Positions 1-5,854 of a stretch of DNA of 14,147 nucleotides are shown here, piece by piece. This DNA is from Phycisphaerales bacterium (GTDB taxonomy: Bacteria > Planctomycetota > Phycisphaerae > Phycisphaerales > UBA1924): positions 1 through 14,147 of the forward strand of contig JAUXUZ010000356.1 in NCBI GenBank assembly GCA_030680655.1, in the 5' to 3' direction. Every line of letters begins with the position of its first letter. Positions within the stretch are counted from its first letter, which is position 1. The position numbers and the translations under genes are program-made. Below the pieces are notes generated by a model. The model was given only the letters and a program-made list of their open reading frames with translations, searched no databases and was not told where the DNA came from.

Positions 1-2
1 CG

Positions 3-398
3 CCGGCGCAGCAGCGGATTGACCTTGGTTTCAAGCCGCAGGCGGTTGCGCTGGCGCTGCGCGGGCTTGAGCGGGCGGTGGCGGAGGAGCGCGGCACGGG
101 GCACCACATCAGCTTCGTGGCGCCAGACGGTGTGACGATGCGCGAGAACACGTTCAACCTGCCGGGCGTGCGCGTGTGGGGCAAGAGCGGCACCGCCGAC
201 TCGGGCAAGTACGTCGGCAGCGGCGACGAGCGTGTCTCCCTCGACCACGCGTGGTTTGTGGTGCTGGTTGGGCGCGAGGGTGGCGAGCCGCTGTATGCGA
301 TCTCGGTGATGGTCGAGTACGGCGGCTCGGGCGGGCGTGTGGCGGGCCCGCTGTGCAACCAGGTCCTCTGGCAACTGCGTGCGGAGGGGTACCTCTAG
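3..398 (+). CDS. Penicillin-binding protein, transpeptidase C-terminal end (partial)
   Basis: The reading frame is open from the left edge, so the N-terminus and the SxxK and SxN active-site motifs lie outside the window. About 131 residues are visible. At visible residue 61 is KSGTAD, which fits the third conserved K(S/T)G(T) box of penicillin-binding transpeptidases. It is followed by the expected beta strands (a DHAWFVV stretch, then LYAISVMVEYG) and a terminal helix. The enzyme would cross-link peptidoglycan stem peptides in the periplasm. Its TAG stop at 396-398 directly abuts the ATG of a RodA/FtsW-family gene, the usual partner of a class B PBP (PBP2-RodA or PBP3-FtsW), so the two are almost certainly co-translated. 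I favour a PBP2 (MrdA)-like protein because the partner looks RodA-like, but the fragment alone does not settle this. Family confidence is high, subtype moderate. Confidence 0.85.
   Translation, partial: PAQQRIDLGFKPQAVALALRGLERAVAEERGTGHHISFVAPDGVTMRENTFNLPGVRVWGKSGTADSGKYVGSGDERVSLDHAWFVVLVGREGGEPLYAISVMVEYGGSGGRVAGPLCNQVLWQLRAEGYL
383..389 (+). promoter_or_regulatory. Shine-Dalgarno inside the PBP gene for the downstream rodA-like gene
   Basis: GGAGGGG lies nine bases before the ATG at 399, within the last codons of the PBP gene. With the stop directly followed by the start codon, this points to translational coupling of transpeptidase and glycosyltransferase. It is one of the few clear ribosome binding sites in the window. 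Confidence 0.6.
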
Positions 399-1616
399 AT
401 GGCGATGTCGCATCGCAGCCGCGGCGCACCGGGACTCTTCGACAGCGTGTTCGGCCGCCGCTCGCGCCCGTTCAACCCGGCGCTGCTCGCCTTTGTCGCG
501 GCGGTGCTGCTGTCGCTGGCGGGCATCTACGCCATCGACCTCGGTTCGGGCATGGCGGCGGGCCCCGGGCCGATGGGCCTCACCGAGCGGGCCGTCAAGC
601 AGGCGATCTTCGTGTGCGTGGGGATCGTCGCGGCGCTGGTGGTGGCGCTGCCCGACTACCGGCGCATCCGGCTCTTCGCCTGGGCGATCTTCGCGCTGTC
701 GCTGGGCCTGCTGCTGGTGCTGGTGCTGCCGTTTGTCCCCGCCAGCATCGTGCGCCCGCGCAACGGTGTGCGGGCGTGGATCGACCTCGGCCCGATCGAC
801 CTTCAGCCGACGGAGCTGGTCAAGATCGCCTGGATCATGGTGACGGCCGACTACCTGCGCTACCGCCGCGAGCACCGCGAGCTGACGGGGCTCATCCGCC
901 CCGCGCTGATCACGTTCATCCCCATCGCGCTGATCATGCTCCAGCCGGACCTGGGCTCGGTGCTGCTGTTTATCCCCACGCTGCTGGCGGTGCTGGTCAC
1001 CGCGGGGATGCGCTTCAAGCACCTGGCGCTGATCGTTCTCGCCGGCACCCTCGCCGTTCCCGCCAGCTATCCGCTGCTGCGGCCGTACCAGAAGGAGCGC
1101 ATCGTCGGGCTCTACCGCCAGCTCACCGGCGACAAGTCGCGTAACGACGATGTGAACTACCAGAGCGTCACGGCGATCAGCCTCATCGGCGCCGGGCGCA
1201 CGGCGGGCAACACCGACGCCAAGACGCGTGCGCTGGTCTACTACGCCTCGCTCCCCGAGCGGCACAACGACATGATCCTGGCCGTCTGGGCCTGCCGGTT
1301 CGGGCTGCTGGGGACGATCGCGCTGCTCGCAACGATCGCGGCCTGGGTGGCGGCGATCATCGCCACCGCGGCGCTGACGCGCGATCCGTTCGGCCGGCTC
1401 ATCTGCGTGGGCTTTGCGAGCATGGTGGCGGCGCAGGCGCTGCTCAACACCGGCATGGTCGCGGGCGTGCTGCCGATCGTCGGCGTCACGCTGCCGTTCG
1501 TCAGCTACGGCGGTAGCAGCATGCTCACGGTCTGGCTGATGACGGGGCTGGCCTACTCGGTGGCGGTGCGCCCCCAGGCGCTGCTGGCGCGGCCGACGTT
1601 TGAGTTCAAAGACTGA
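399..1616 (+). CDS. rodA: RodA/FtsW/SpoVE-family peptidoglycan glycosyltransferase
   Basis: A 405-residue polytopic membrane protein of normal SEDS-family length. It would polymerise lipid II into glycan strands together with its class B PBP partner. Conserved landmarks are QPTELVK in the first half, QPDLGS at about 182-187, LPERHNDMI with the family's catalytic-type Asp at about D291, and PFVSYGGSS at about 366-374. Hydrophobic segments run throughout, with the large extracytoplasmic loop before the PERHND motif. The start at 399 directly follows the PBP stop and has a GGAGGGG site nine bases upstream. The sequence before PFVSYGGSS (LPIVGVTLPF) and the partner suggest the elongation enzyme RodA rather than FtsW. 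That subtype is an inference, and many annotations would simply say FtsW/RodA/SpoVE. The C-terminus ends shortly after the last membrane segment. Confidence 0.92.
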   Translation: MAMSHRSRGAPGLFDSVFGRRSRPFNPALLAFVAAVLLSLAGIYAIDLGSGMAAGPGPMGLTERAVKQAIFVCVGIVAALVVALPDYRRIRLFAWAIFALSLGLLLVLVLPFVPASIVRPRNGVRAWIDLGPIDLQPTELVKIAWIMVTADYLRYRREHRELTGLIRPALITFIPIALIMLQPDLGSVLLFIPTLLAVLVTAGMRFKHLALIVLAGTLAVPASYPLLRPYQKERIVGLYRQLTGDKSRNDDVNYQSVTAISLIGAGRTAGNTDAKTRALVYYASLPERHNDMILAVWACRFGLLGTIALLATIAAWVAAIIATAALTRDPFGRLICVGFASMVAAQALLNTGMVAGVLPIVGVTLPFVSYGGSSMLTVWLMTGLAYSVAVRPQALLARPTFEFKD

Positions 1617-1621
1617 AGAAA

Positions 1622-1661
1622 GGGATCGAGGGATCAAGGGATCGAGGGATCAAGGGATCAA
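1622..1661. repeat. Five tandem copies of GGGATC(G/A)A
   Basis: Five exact head-to-tail 8-bp units at 1622, 1630, 1638, 1646 and 1654 read GGGATCGA, GGGATCAA, GGGATCGA, GGGATCAA, GGGATCAA. The array starts six bases after the rodA-like stop codon and ends in an A-rich run leading into the terminator hairpin. Such simple repeats change copy number easily and would make a strain marker. No function is evident. Confidence 0.85.
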
Positions 1662-1686
1662 GAAGAAAAGCCCCGAGGCACGGGGC
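1661..1686 (-). terminator. Rho-independent terminator (minus strand)
   Basis: Read on the minus strand, GCCCCG and CGGGGC form a 6-bp GC stem around a five-base loop (1670-1686), followed at once by TTTTCTTCTT (1669-1660). That is a good intrinsic terminator for minus-strand transcription, most simply for the membrane-protein gene ending at 2015. On the plus strand there is no U-tract, but the stem could also slow transcripts leaving the rodA-like gene. An overlapping alternative stem pairs GGCACGGG (1677-1684) with CCCGTGCC (1688-1695). Confidence 0.55.
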
Positions 1687-1766
1687 CCCCGTGCCCCCAA
1701 CTCCCGCGCAACCGCGTCGTTATCGCCCGTCGCACTGATAGACCTTCCCGGATCGTCACAGAGAAC

Positions 1767-1892
1767 AGCGCTCCGCCTCGGGTGAACCGTTCCGGCTTGA
1801 AAGTGAAGAGCGCACCTTCAAGCCCGAGGAGCTCAGGCGTGGAGGCGGAGAGCGCACCGTCAAGCCTGGAAGGCTCGTTCCAAAAAGGCATC
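1767..1892. repeat. Degenerate 42-bp tandem repeat, three units
   Basis: Units beginning at 1767, 1809 and 1851 share the head AGCGC(T/A)CC and are spaced exactly 42 bp apart, but are diverged over the rest of the unit. Translated on the minus strand the period is 14 residues, with GAL at each unit head (GALFS, GALFTF, GALSA). Period and phase are conserved better than sequence, as expected of an old tandem duplication. Confidence 0.5.
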
Positions 1893-2014
1893 AAGGCTGG
1901 AGGCAAAGGCGATGCAGCCCCCCGGGCTCCGCCCCCGCACCCCCGTGAAGGCAGGAAGGCGGCAAGGCACACTACAGGCCGAAGCCGGCCAGTAGTGCTA
2001 CGCCCCCGTCTCGA

Positions 2015-2482
2015 TCAGCCGGCGGCTTGCACCTTTGTCAGGGCGCGTGGACGACCGAAGTGAAAGAAGACCGACCACAGGCTGAACTGTCCGACACCTG
2101 CCGCGAGTAGTCCGAAGTCCTTGGCCAGTTTGGCGAATTCGGCGGACTGACCGCTGAACGATGATGATGCACTCACGATCGAGGCCAACGAGACGATCAC
2201 GAGCCCGCCTCCTCCGATCGCTGAGAGCGAAAGTGCGGCGACGACGGTCGAACGGATGGGCGGGCGCTCAGCGCGGTCCGGTCGGACTCCATGCGAGGCC
2301 ACCACAAAGCCAAAGAACGAACCAAACGCGGCGATCGCGCCCGCCGTTGCCGTCAGCCACGGGCTGCTCCCTACTGAATGCGTCCCCGCTGAAGCTGCTG
2401 CGAACGCCAGCGAAGCGCCTGCCGCTAGTGATGAGACGAACGGAATCATCCAAAACAACGCGATCGAATGAAGACGGTTCAT
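2015..2482 (-). CDS. Small four-helix membrane protein of unknown function
   Basis: I do not recognise this 155-residue protein. It has four hydrophobic segments at about residues 7-31, 43-64, 77-103 and 122-142. A basic, Pro-containing loop (HGVRPDRAERPP, about 64-75) separates helices 2 and 3, and the tail is basic. I chose the ATG at 2482 (MNRLHSIALF) because it gives a normal membrane-protein start. The frame is open further upstream to 2551, but that extension is poorly protein-like. No clear ribosome binding site precedes either start. The gene is convergent with the rodA-like gene and probably ends at the terminator near 1670. The even spacing of the four helices supports real coding, but no motif gives a function. 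Confidence 0.6.
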   Translation of the reverse strand: MNRLHSIALFWMIPFVSSLAAGASLAFAAASAGTHSVGSSPWLTATAGAIAAFGSFFGFVVASHGVRPDRAERPPIRSTVVAALSLSAIGGGGLVIVSLASIVSASSSFSGQSAEFAKLAKDFGLLAAGVGQFSLWSVFFHFGRPRALTKVQAAG

Positions 2483-2554
2483 GATGAAGAGCGTAGTTCG
2501 ACCCGCTCTGGCGTGTTCCCAACCCGGGGAGCTGCAGCGTTCGGCCACCACCCC

Positions 2555-2627
2555 TGTGCTGCCTCACGTGGGGGCTCTTGTGCGTCATGCGACCGGTACC
2601 GTCCACGCCCCCACGTTATCAAAGAAA
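2555..2627. repeat. Dispersed repeat, copy 1 (upstream of the 105-aa gene)
   Basis: Three blocks recur in the same order at 3037-3187: 37 bases at 2555-2591 (36 of 37 identical to 3037-3073), ACCGTCCACGC at 2598-2608 (identical to 3087-3097), and CGTTATCAAAGAAA at 2614-2627 (identical to 3174-3187). Weaker similarity continues to about 2668. Copy 1 also has a perfect 10-bp inverted repeat, ACGTGGGGGC (2566-2575) against GCCCCCACGT (2607-2616), with a 31-base centre. The copy ends about 34-75 bases before the next gene. Confidence 0.8.
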
Positions 2628-2702
2628 ATGCCTTGAAGTCTTGGCCTTCGCCCGGTACGTCAAGTGACGCGCCCACGAAGCGCCTGAGCAGTACCCTTCT
2701 GC

Positions 2703-3020
2703 ATGGCCACGGGCTTGCAATTCCGTTGGGGAGAATCGATCGACAACCCCACGGTGGAGCAGATGCAGCGGGCGCTGGCTGAGCTCGATGTCGAGGACGG
2801 CGAGCACCCCAGCTGCTGGCTCGTCCACGAAGACTCTTCCTGGGTGTTGGACGCGTACGAAGGCGGGAGGCTCATCTGGGATGAGCTAGAGAACCCTGAC
2901 CCGAAGCCGCGGCACATGAACGATGTTTCCCGAGCGGAGGTGCTCAGGCTGTGGCAGCTCCTGGCGGCGGGAGAGCTCGCGAAGATCGAGTCCCTTCCGT
3001 GGCGGCCCGGGTATTACTAG
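2703..3020 (+). CDS. 105-residue acidic protein of unknown function
   Basis: I cannot assign a family with confidence. The protein is soluble, acidic and Trp-rich, with no signal peptide or membrane segment. Recognisable stretches are a helix at about 16-30 (PTVEQMQRALAELD), EHPSCWLVHEDSSWVLDAYEGG in the middle, RHMNDVSRAEVLRLWQLLAAGE, and a PWRPGYY C-terminus. Short Trp-rich single-domain proteins of this look occur among immunity proteins of polymorphic toxin systems, but no toxin gene is adjacent and this is only a guess. The start is the ATG at 2703, and no good ribosome binding site is visible. The gene sits alone between two copies of a dispersed repeat (copy 1 ends upstream, copy 2 starts 16 bases after the stop), which suggests an inserted cassette. 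Coding is well supported by the composition. Confidence 0.7.
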   Translation: MATGLQFRWGESIDNPTVEQMQRALAELDVEDGEHPSCWLVHEDSSWVLDAYEGGRLIWDELENPDPKPRHMNDVSRAEVLRLWQLLAAGELAKIESLPWRPGYY

Positions 3021-3036
3021 AAGGCGAGGCCTTGGG

Positions 3037-3187
3037 TGTGCTGCCTCGCGTGGGGGCTCTTGTGCGTCATGCGGCGGGGGGGCGGAACCGTCCACGCTGA
3101 AAGGCGTTTGAAGTCTGCTGCGCAGAGGCTGCTTCACTTCCGGCTTTCGTGCGCTCCGCTCCCGAAAGCACGGCGTTATCAAAGAAA
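3037..3187. repeat. Dispersed repeat, copy 2 (downstream of the 105-aa gene)
   Basis: Same orientation and block order as 2555-2627, but with about 76 extra bases (3098-3173) between the second and third blocks. The extra segment contains GCTTTCG and CGAAAGC arms around a 13-base loop. The first block differs from copy 1 at one base (G for A at 3048). Because of the extra segment, the right arm of copy 1's 10-bp inverted repeat is missing here. Confidence 0.8.
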
Positions 3188-3281
3188 CTGTCTTGGACTT
3201 CTTCTTCTCCGGGCGTCAAACGATCCGGCCTTCGGCCTCCACCCTGCGGGGCTGATGAAGGGGAGATTCGTTGTTGGCCTA

Positions 3282-3316
3282 CCGGGGGTGGCGGCGGAGG
3301 ACCGCCTTACCCCCGG
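3282..3316. terminator. Strong GC hairpin between convergent genes
   Basis: CCGGGGGT then GGCGG (3282-3294) pair with CCGCC and ACCCCCGG (3302-3316) around a seven-base loop, with only a two-base TT bulge: a 13-bp stem. It lies between the end of the plus-strand 105-aa gene and the end of the minus-strand glycosyltransferase, where a bidirectional terminator is expected. There is no strong U-tract on either side (CTATTTCAT on the plus strand), so it could instead be a dispersed palindromic element. Confidence 0.5.
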
Positions 3317-3327
3317 CTATTTCATAT

Positions 3328-3343
3328 GACCGCTGCCGCGGTC
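3328..3343. terminator. Short hairpin after the glycosyltransferase stop
   Basis: GACCGC and GCGGTC pair around a TGCC loop, seven bases beyond the glycosyltransferase stop codon on the minus strand. It lacks a U-tract and may act together with the larger hairpin at 3282-3316. Confidence 0.3.
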
Positions 3344-3350
3344 CAAGGCA

Positions 3351-4847
3351 TCAGCCGACGAGTGCGCCGAGGTCCTGCTGAGCCCGCGCATAGCTCTTCA
3401 CGCACGCCTCGGCGGCCCCTTCCCACGTGAGCTTGCGGAGCTCGAACGACCCGTGCTCGCGGAGGGTCTGGCCGAGTGGGGGGTACTTCAGCACCGCGAC
3501 GATCTTGTTGGCGATCTCGTCGGTGTCCCAGAAGTCGACTTTCAGTGCGTGCGTCAGCACCTCGCTGACGCCCGACTGCTTGGAGATGATCACCGGGACG
3601 TCGGCACGCATGGCCTCAAGCGGGGCGAGGCCGAAGGGCTCGCTGACGCTGGGCATGACGTAGCAGTCGGCCATGCGGTAGATGCGGTCGACGTCGCCCC
3701 CCCGCAGGAAGCCGGTGAAGAGGACGCGGTGGCCGATGCCCAGCTCGGCGGCGAGCTCGATCATGCGGACTTCCATGTCCCCCGCGCCGGCCATGATGAA
3801 CTTGGCATCGGGCACCTTCTCGAGCACGCGCTTGGCCGCGGCGATGAAGTACTCCGGCCCCTTCTGGAGCGTGATGCGCCCCAGGAAGAGGACGATCTTG
3901 TCCTTGCTGCGGATGGTGTCGGCCGGGCCCGGCTGCAGGCGGCTGTCGCTGATGCCGTTGTAGACCACGTCGATCTTGTCGGCGGGGATGCCGTAGCGCC
4001 GGGTGCAGATGCTGCGGGTGAGCTCGGAGACGGCGATGACGCGGATGGCCGACATCATGCCGCGGCGCTCGATGTCGTAGACGCGCTGGTTGAGGCCCGA
4101 CTCGCCGGCGCGGTCAAACTCGGTGGAGTGGATGTGGACCACCAGCGGCTTGCCGCTGACGCGTGCGAGAGCGATGCCGGCGGGGTAGGTGAGCCAGTCG
4201 TGGGCGTGAATAACGTCAAACTGCTCGCCGCGGGTGAGTGCGACGACGAGGCGCGCGTAGCGCTCGGCCTCAGCGACGAGGTCGCCGCGGTACATCGAGC
4301 CCGCGCCGGTGGTGCCGACGCCTCCTCCGCCCCCCCCGCGATTGCCAGCGTCCAGAGCGTCTGCGGCCTCGGCGGTGGGGGCCCCGGTCATCCAGAGCGC
4401 TTCAACTTCTTCGGCCGAGAGGTCGGCGGGGATCGGCGAGCCGTCGGGCATGCGCACAAACTGCTGCGTGCCAGCGCGGCTCTGGCCGACAGCGCCCCCG
4501 CCGCCGTAGGGGCTGGCGAAGCTGGCGGGCACACCGACCAGGCGCGTGTGCGAGAAGGGGGGCGAGGCCGTCGCGTCGACGGCGCTTGGCCCGATCCCGG
4601 CGTCAACGCCGGTGACGGTTGTGCGCTCAGTCGGCGCGGCGGCGATCGAGGCGTGCGCCGCCGCCGCCGGGGCGCTGGGCGCCAGCAGCGTGATGTGCGA
4701 AGCGGTGGTGCGGTCAACCGAGCGCGGCAGGATGAAGAGGATGCGGTGCCCCTGCTGGTCGAGGGCGCGCGTCAGCCCCTCGCAGGCTGTTCCCAGCCCG
4801 CCGGAGATGTACGGCGGAAACTCCCAACCGAGCATGACGATCCGCAT
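3351..4847 (-). CDS. GT4/GT5-like glycosyltransferase (glycogen synthase-like)
   Basis: A 498-residue GT-B-fold enzyme, probably transferring a nucleotide-activated sugar to a glucan or other polysaccharide in the cytoplasm. The N-terminus WEFPPYISGGLG (residues 8-19) carries the Gly-rich loop typical of glycogen/starch-synthase-like enzymes. DVIHAHDW and VVHIHSTEFDR follow in the N-domain. FLGRITLQKGPEYF opens the C-domain, and EPFGLAPLE at 403-411 gives the retaining-enzyme EX7E motif. I chose ATG 4847 because MRIVMLGWEFPP is the standard family start; an in-frame GTG at 4871 would add eight residues. A long low-complexity Ala/Gly/Pro insertion, roughly residues 55-185 and including a poly-Gly run, splits the N-domain and looks flexible. 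It begins 39 bases after the stop of the small gene at 4887-5360, so the two are probably co-transcribed. The acceptor is unknown. Confidence 0.85.
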   Translation of the reverse strand: MRIVMLGWEFPPYISGGLGTACEGLTRALDQQGHRILFILPRSVDRTTASHITLLAPSAPAAAAHASIAAAPTERTTVTGVDAGIGPSAVDATASPPFSHTRLVGVPASFASPYGGGGAVGQSRAGTQQFVRMPDGSPIPADLSAEEVEALWMTGAPTAEAADALDAGNRGGGGGGVGTTGAGSMYRGDLVAEAERYARLVVALTRGEQFDVIHAHDWLTYPAGIALARVSGKPLVVHIHSTEFDRAGESGLNQRVYDIERRGMMSAIRVIAVSELTRSICTRRYGIPADKIDVVYNGISDSRLQPGPADTIRSKDKIVLFLGRITLQKGPEYFIAAAKRVLEKVPDAKFIMAGAGDMEVRMIELAAELGIGHRVLFTGFLRGGDVDRIYRMADCYVMPSVSEPFGLAPLEAMRADVPVIISKQSGVSEVLTHALKVDFWDTDEIANKIVAVLKYPPLGQTLREHGSFELRKLTWEGAAEACVKSYARAQQDLGALVG

Positions 4848-4886
4848 GGGTGCAGGGTAGTCGCCGGGCACCGGCGGCGCGGCGGG

Positions 4887-5360
4887 TTACTCCCCCTTCA
4901 TGCCGCCGAGTTCATCGAACGTCGCGCGGTAGGCCAGGAGCGACTTGAGCGCCACCTCCTGGGCCATCGCCGTCGCCAGATCGCCTGGCTTCAGCGCCAG
5001 CGGCGTGCGGAAGGTGTAGAGCTTCTCGGGTGGTTGCGAGCGGAAGTGCTCGACGATCGGCATAGGGTCTTCGTGCGAGGCGAGCAGGCCGAAGTCGATC
5101 AGCTCGTCGCGCAGGAGGTCGCCCGCCTTGTCGCCGCTGTGCACCAGGGTCTGCTCGATCGACTGGCTCAAATAGCGTGCGGCCGTGACGAGGCTGATCC
5201 ACACGCGTTCGCCTTCAACGCTTACACGGTATTCGGCGGGGTCGGCCGAGGCCGCGGCAGCGCAGGTCACCGTGCCGGCCGAAACGGTGACCGGGCCAAA
5301 GACGCCGGCCTCCCGTGCTCCGTTTGCGATCACTTCGAGCCCGGTCTGTGCGCTTCCCAT
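4887..5360 (-). CDS. Conserved-looking 157-residue protein of unknown function
   Basis: I do not recognise this protein. It looks cytoplasmic, with no signal peptide or membrane segment. It has an N-terminal beta-like part (about residues 14-60), a helical middle (AARYLSQSIEQTL), and a C-terminal part with EKLYTFRTPLALKPGDLATAMAQEVALKSLL. The start at ATG 5360 (MGSAQTGLEV) is decided by a GGAGG eight bases upstream. The in-frame ATGs at 5378 and 5375 lie on or before that site, and longer extensions would run through the tRNA gene. It precedes the glycosyltransferase gene by 39 bases and is probably the first gene of that operon. The LYTFRTPL segment followed by regular helices suggests a folded domain, but I infer no function. 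Confidence 0.7.
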   Translation of the reverse strand: MGSAQTGLEVIANGAREAGVFGPVTVSAGTVTCAAAASADPAEYRVSVEGERVWISLVTAARYLSQSIEQTLVHSGDKAGDLLRDELIDFGLLASHEDPMPIVEHFRSQPPEKLYTFRTPLALKPGDLATAMAQEVALKSLLAYRATFDELGGMKGE

Positions 5361-5368
5361 TAAGGCGG

Positions 5369-5373
5369 CCTCC
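5369..5373 (-). promoter_or_regulatory. Shine-Dalgarno deciding the start at 5360
   Basis: On the minus strand GGAGG is followed by eight bases and then ATG at 5360. It overlaps the upstream in-frame ATG at 5375, which argues that the later ATG is the true start. Confidence 0.55.
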
Positions 5374-5462
5374 ATCATCTTGGATGCTAGCAACCGGTGG
5401 GGAGGAGACCGGCCCCGTGCCCGAGGGCCGCGCGTCGCTGGCTGGCGATGTTTCAGCCCCGG

Positions 5463-5491
5463 TCGACTCCGGACAGGAACCGATCTACCCT
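5463..5491 (+). promoter_or_regulatory. Possible sigma70-type promoter for tRNA-Leu
   Basis: TCGACT (5463-5468) and TACCCT (5486-5491) are separated by 17 bases and end 15 bases before the tRNA. Four of six and three of six bases match the TTGACA and TATAAT consensus. Position and spacing fit; the sequence match is weak. Confidence 0.25.
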
Positions 5492-5506
5492 CCCTCCCGC
5501 AACCCC

Positions 5507-5590
5507 GCCCGGGTGGCGAAATTGGCAGACGCACTACCTTGAGGTGGTAGCGCCCGCAAGGGCATGGAGGTTCAAGTCCTCTCCCGGGCA
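5507..5590 (+). tRNA. tRNA-Leu, anticodon GAG
   Basis: An 84-base class II tRNA. The acceptor stem GCCCGGG pairs with CCCGGGC, followed by discriminator A. The D-arm contains the TGGCGAAATTGGCAGACGC segment typical of leucine tRNAs. The anticodon stem CTACC/GGTAG surrounds loop TTGAGGT, giving anticodon GAG (reads CUC and CUU). The long variable arm GCCC-GCAA-GGGC and the T-arm GGAGG-TTCAAGT-CCTCT complete the cloverleaf. CCA is not encoded; TTTT follows directly and may help end transcription. The gene lies between the divergent small gene (4887-5360) and cheR. Confidence 0.97.
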
Positions 5591-5854
5591 TTTTCTGATT
5601 CGCGCGGGCGTGCGCGGCTCCCGGCCATCGGGGGCGCGCCAGCGCCGACACACCAACAACCTCGGCCCCTCATTCGCCCCCCCGCTCCCCCCGCCCCCCC
5701 GTGCGCGGCCGCGTTCTCTGTTGACTATCCGTGTGCCGAAGTCGTCCGCCGGACGTCCGGTTGGGGTTACACGAGCGCTTCGGCGTGAAGTCGTGCCGCA
5801 GGGTCGCCGATGCAGAGGGAGTTCTTCCCTCTCGACGTGGCCGACGGATCTGTT
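5591..5854. other. Leader region between tRNA-Leu and cheR
   Basis: 264 bases with no gene. It contains C-rich runs (about 5680-5700), a TTGACT hexamer at 5721-5726 without a convincing -10 partner, and nested GC palindromes (GTCCG-C-CGGAC at 5744-5754 overlapping CGGACGTCCG at 5750-5759). A GAGGGA/TCCCTC hairpin lies about 25 bases before the chosen cheR start. The cheR promoter is probably here but I cannot place it. Confidence 0.4.

Larger units (their letters stand above)
1617..2014. other. Non-coding stretch with tandem repeats and a terminator
   Basis: About 400 bases without a convincing gene separate the convergent rodA-like gene and the small membrane-protein gene. From left to right it holds a five-copy 8-bp tandem repeat, a GC hairpin that works as a terminator on the minus strand, and a degenerate 42-bp tandem repeat. 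A 104-codon minus-strand frame (1658-1972) crosses all of this. It consists largely of the repeat translation and runs through the terminator, so I do not call it a gene. Confidence 0.6.
3021..3350. other. Non-coding stretch: repeat copy 2 plus terminator-like hairpins
   Basis: About 330 bases between the convergent 105-aa gene and the glycosyltransferase gene hold no supported gene. The left part is the second copy of the dispersed repeat. The middle has GC-rich inverted repeats such as GCTTTCG/CGAAAGC. The right end has two strong hairpins (3282-3316 and 3328-3343) next to the glycosyltransferase stop. Confidence 0.6.

Noticed and set aside
1658..1972. 104-codon minus-strand frame in the gap after rodA
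   Set aside because: It is built mainly from a degenerate 14-residue repeat and runs through the terminator hairpin, with no credible start or domain.
2566..2627. Integron attC site at the repeat flanking the 105-aa gene
   Set aside because: The dyad and cassette-like layout are suggestive, but the right end (CGTTATCA) does not fit the GTTRRRY core and no matching RYYYAAC lies on the left. No integrase gene is in the window.
3453..5363. Long plus-strand open frame (636 codons) antisense to the glycosyltransferase
   Set aside because: It is a GC-driven shadow frame. The opposite strand encodes clear GT-B motifs with the EX7E signature, whereas this frame has only low-complexity charged sequence.
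5361..5651. N-terminal extension of the small minus-strand gene up to 5651
   Set aside because: The extension reads through the tRNA gene, and a GGAGG site supports the start at 5360.
5721..5726. TTGACT as the -35 box of a cheR promoter
   Set aside because: No -10-like hexamer lies 16-18 bases downstream; that stretch is GC-rich palindrome.
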